Source of the DNA: Paramacrobiotus metropolitanus
Taxonomy: Eukaryota > Tardigrada > Eutardigrada > Parachela > Macrobiotidae
DNA: 64,000 bases
Assembly: GCF_019649055.1 (NCBI RefSeq)
Contig: NW_026570225.1
Span: 1,860,001 to 1,924,000, forward strand
Reading direction: 5' to 3'
The notes beneath the pieces were generated by a model, which ran no database searches, was not told the DNA's origin, and saw only the letters and a list, made by a program, of their open reading frames with translations. Position 1 is the stretch's first letter, and every line of letters begins with the position of its first letter. Position numbers and translations under genes: made by a program. Below are positions 62,450 to 64,000 of this stretch, one piece after another.

Positions 62450-63976
62450 TTGGAGACGCGAGTCCGAGACTACATTGAGGAACGGGACCGTGACCAAGAA
62501 CGTAAAGAAACGGATCGTCGATCTCGGATTACACAAATCCAGTCGACCCGTAACCCGTCTGACGCCTCAATACCGCCACCACGCGTAGGCACAGCGGCTT
62601 ACCAAGATCCTTTTGCGGTTCCACAATCCATACCGGATAACGAAATCCAGCTAACTCTGCAGACTGCGGACAGATTGATTGGCGAACTTTACCAGTTACG
62701 GGACTCAACCGACCCGCAGACTCCACAGTACTGCGACCACGGAGAAGCCGATCCATACGAAGGATTTAAAGGCGATCGGAATGAGGAATGGAGTCACGAA
62801 GAAGACACTGACGCTTCTAAATGGCCAGCCCCTGATGACGTACGTCAGCGGCTACCCGACGCTCAACCTGGCGACCGACCAGTCGGATTCCATACAGTGC
62901 GACTTCACGTCGAAATAGTCCGAAGCGTTAAGAACGCCCGAACGGAAGGCAGAGATGTGTATCAGTCGTTGGTGCGCGACCTCTCGACCAACTTAAGGAT
63001 CGTAGGTCGGACCTCACCTTGGCTTACACAGAAACTTATGATGGCAATAGTGGCATGGGCCTTGGACTTCGGATTAGCCGTAGCGGTCCACCGACAATGG
63101 GAACGGATCGCCGAGTTAATCGCACCTGACATCATCCAAAAGCTCAGAAGTGCCGCGGCCAGAAACCAAGATGACCCGCCGACGAGAATCGTCAGGTGTA
63201 TCGGATACGCAAGAAACCCTCGCGGATCCTCCCTACTACACATTGCCCGTATATACAACGTTATGTACGAGAACAGCCAGGGCAATATTGACGTCATAAT
63301 GGACCTCTTACGACCTGTCATCGCAACGATGGTGGCAGAGTTTTCCCTTCAAACGACGAACGCGGAACGCGACCTACCACTTAGGTACACGGTACCTAGG
63401 TTCATACCGGAGCAGCAACGACGCGAATTCAACCTCCGGATGTCCTTTGTCAACATACAGCGCTCTCCCGAAGGTACCGAAATGATCGTCGAGGAGTACA
63501 GCGAGTCGGATGAACAACCATCCGGAGAGGCGGCGGACATGTTGAACATTGCACGGGCGTCTGGTATGTCGTCACAGAAACGACTACCAGCCAATCGACC
63601 TCGGGCACCGTTCGAACCGGTAACATATGTCAACACCGCCCCGGCACCAGCACGAGCCAGTGCAACTAAGGCAGGCCGGACCACAACAGGACGCTTCGCC
63701 GCGAGAGACACACAATTTCTCCCACCGGCCTCACCAATGGAAACCTCACCGGCTCCAGAAGGTAAGACTCCACGGAAGAGTCAACCTAAGCCGGTTAAGT
63801 CAACAAAAAAGTCGGCGAAGACCAAGGAGAAAACGCCCTCCGACGAGGAGGACGAAGACAAAGAAGAAGATGAGGACGATGACGACACCTATCAGACACC
63901 AGAAGGGTCGGAGGATGACGATAACGACGACGTCGATCAACCCTCCACCAGCTTCGGCACCACAACAGCAGGGTGA
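62450..63976 (+). CDS. Element B ORF2, conserved domain and acidic tail
   Basis: 508 residues, the longest uninterrupted ORF2 segment. Coiled start, then DASKWPAPDDVRQRLPD, GRDVYQSLVRDLSTNLRI, AVHRQWERIAELI, RIVRCIGYARNPRGSSLLHIARIYNVMYE, SLQTTNAERDLPLRYTVPRFIPEQQRREFNLRMSFV. All of these align with element A segments 11748-13295 and 11091-11741. The tail is K-rich, then acidic (EEDEDKEEDEDDDD). At the end a frame one base back (PPPASAPQQQGEPEISDSQ) stays open to the window edge, so the protein probably continues. Confidence 0.65.
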   Translation: METRVRDYIEERDRDQERKETDRRSRITQIQSTRNPSDASIPPPRVGTAAYQDPFAVPQSIPDNEIQLTLQTADRLIGELYQLRDSTDPQTPQYCDHGEADPYEGFKGDRNEEWSHEEDTDASKWPAPDDVRQRLPDAQPGDRPVGFHTVRLHVEIVRSVKNARTEGRDVYQSLVRDLSTNLRIVGRTSPWLTQKLMMAIVAWALDFGLAVAVHRQWERIAELIAPDIIQKLRSAAARNQDDPPTRIVRCIGYARNPRGSSLLHIARIYNVMYENSQGNIDVIMDLLRPVIATMVAEFSLQTTNAERDLPLRYTVPRFIPEQQRREFNLRMSFVNIQRSPEGTEMIVEEYSESDEQPSGEAADMLNIARASGMSSQKRLPANRPRAPFEPVTYVNTAPAPARASATKAGRTTTGRFAARDTQFLPPASPMETSPAPEGKTPRKSQPKPVKSTKKSAKTKEKTPSDEEDEDKEEDEDDDDTYQTPEGSEDDDNDDVDQPSTSFGTTTAG

Positions 63977-64000
63977 ACCGGAGATCTCTGACAGTCAGAA

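Larger units (their letters stand above)
49987..64000 (+). mobile_element. Giant Ty3/Gypsy-like retrotransposon B (partial, runs off right edge)
   Basis: Order: Gag (deleted C-terminus), protease remnant without active site, linker, RT, RNase H, integrase with long tail, and ORF2 continuing beyond 64000. It is homologous along its length to element A on the opposite strand but strongly diverged (roughly half the residues in the best regions), so it is a different family of the same lineage. Reading is interrupted by frame steps but almost no in-frame stops. It is more than 14 kb in the window, and the ORF2 parts seen in A suggest at least several kb more. Confidence 0.85.

Noticed and set aside
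2-63976. Alternative genetic code explaining in-frame stops
   Set aside because: Stops are few compared with gene length, use all three codons, and Gln and Trp are encoded normally throughout. One TAG aligns with TGG in the relative, as expected for mutation.
58003-63976. Envelope gene after pol
   Set aside because: No signal peptide, transmembrane segment, furin-type site or fusion-protein pattern; the protein is helical repeats with proline-rich linkers.

Overview
The window is non-coding-rich eukaryotic DNA from an invertebrate animal whose species I cannot identify. It is almost entirely transposable-element sequence: two giant Ty3/Gypsy-like LTR retrotransposons, a decayed ordinary Gypsy fragment, the C-terminal end of a non-LTR-type reverse-transcriptase protein, several palindromic (foldback) elements, and two short TA-flanked Tc1/mariner-type elements. 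I found no convincing single-copy host gene, tRNA or rRNA. The giant elements are GC-rich islands in AT-rich DNA.

Layout. 0-0.65 kb: broken RT-associated C-terminal domain. 0.8-2.5 kb: a dispersed repeat with a TATA/initiator pair, an inverted minisatellite, and the left part of a palindromic element. 2.488-25.493 kb, minus strand: giant element A, with 424-426 bp LTRs, a CTAC target duplication and about 23.0 kb total length. In its own sense (right to left) it holds a leader, a coiled-coil ORF0, Gag, protease, a protease-RT linker, a large deletion that removed RT, RNase H and integrase, a long downstream protein (ORF2), and a 4.7 kb 3' non-coding region full of small hairpins. 25.5-49.5 kb: AT-rich DNA with nested palindromes and a Gypsy RNase H/integrase remnant at 39.3-41.0 kb. 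About 50 kb to the window end, plus strand: giant element B, a diverged relative of A. It keeps RT, RNase H and integrase but has lost the Gag C-terminus and the protease active site, and it runs off the right edge inside ORF2.

How the parts fit. A and B share the order Gag, protease, linker, (RT, RNase H, integrase), ORF2. Each copy shown here lacks what the other keeps, so neither is autonomous as sequenced. The family is unusual in three ways. It encodes a roughly 2,000-residue protein downstream of integrase, built largely of repeated helical segments. It carries a 25-nt box, present twice in each element, that is conserved at nucleotide level where neighbouring conserved protein sequence has saturated synonymous change. 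Element A also carries about 30 small hairpins with nearly constant loop (TATTG on the plus strand, CAATA in element sense) but different, compensating stems. Giant LTR elements of comparable size are known (Ogre in plants, Burro in planarians); I did not recognise the ORF2 protein or the hairpin family from any described element.

Caveat: nearly all genes here are interrupted by frame changes or stops, so they are annotated as broken segments. In plus-strand elements every frame change steps in the same direction, which may mean systematic single-base deletions in the assembly.
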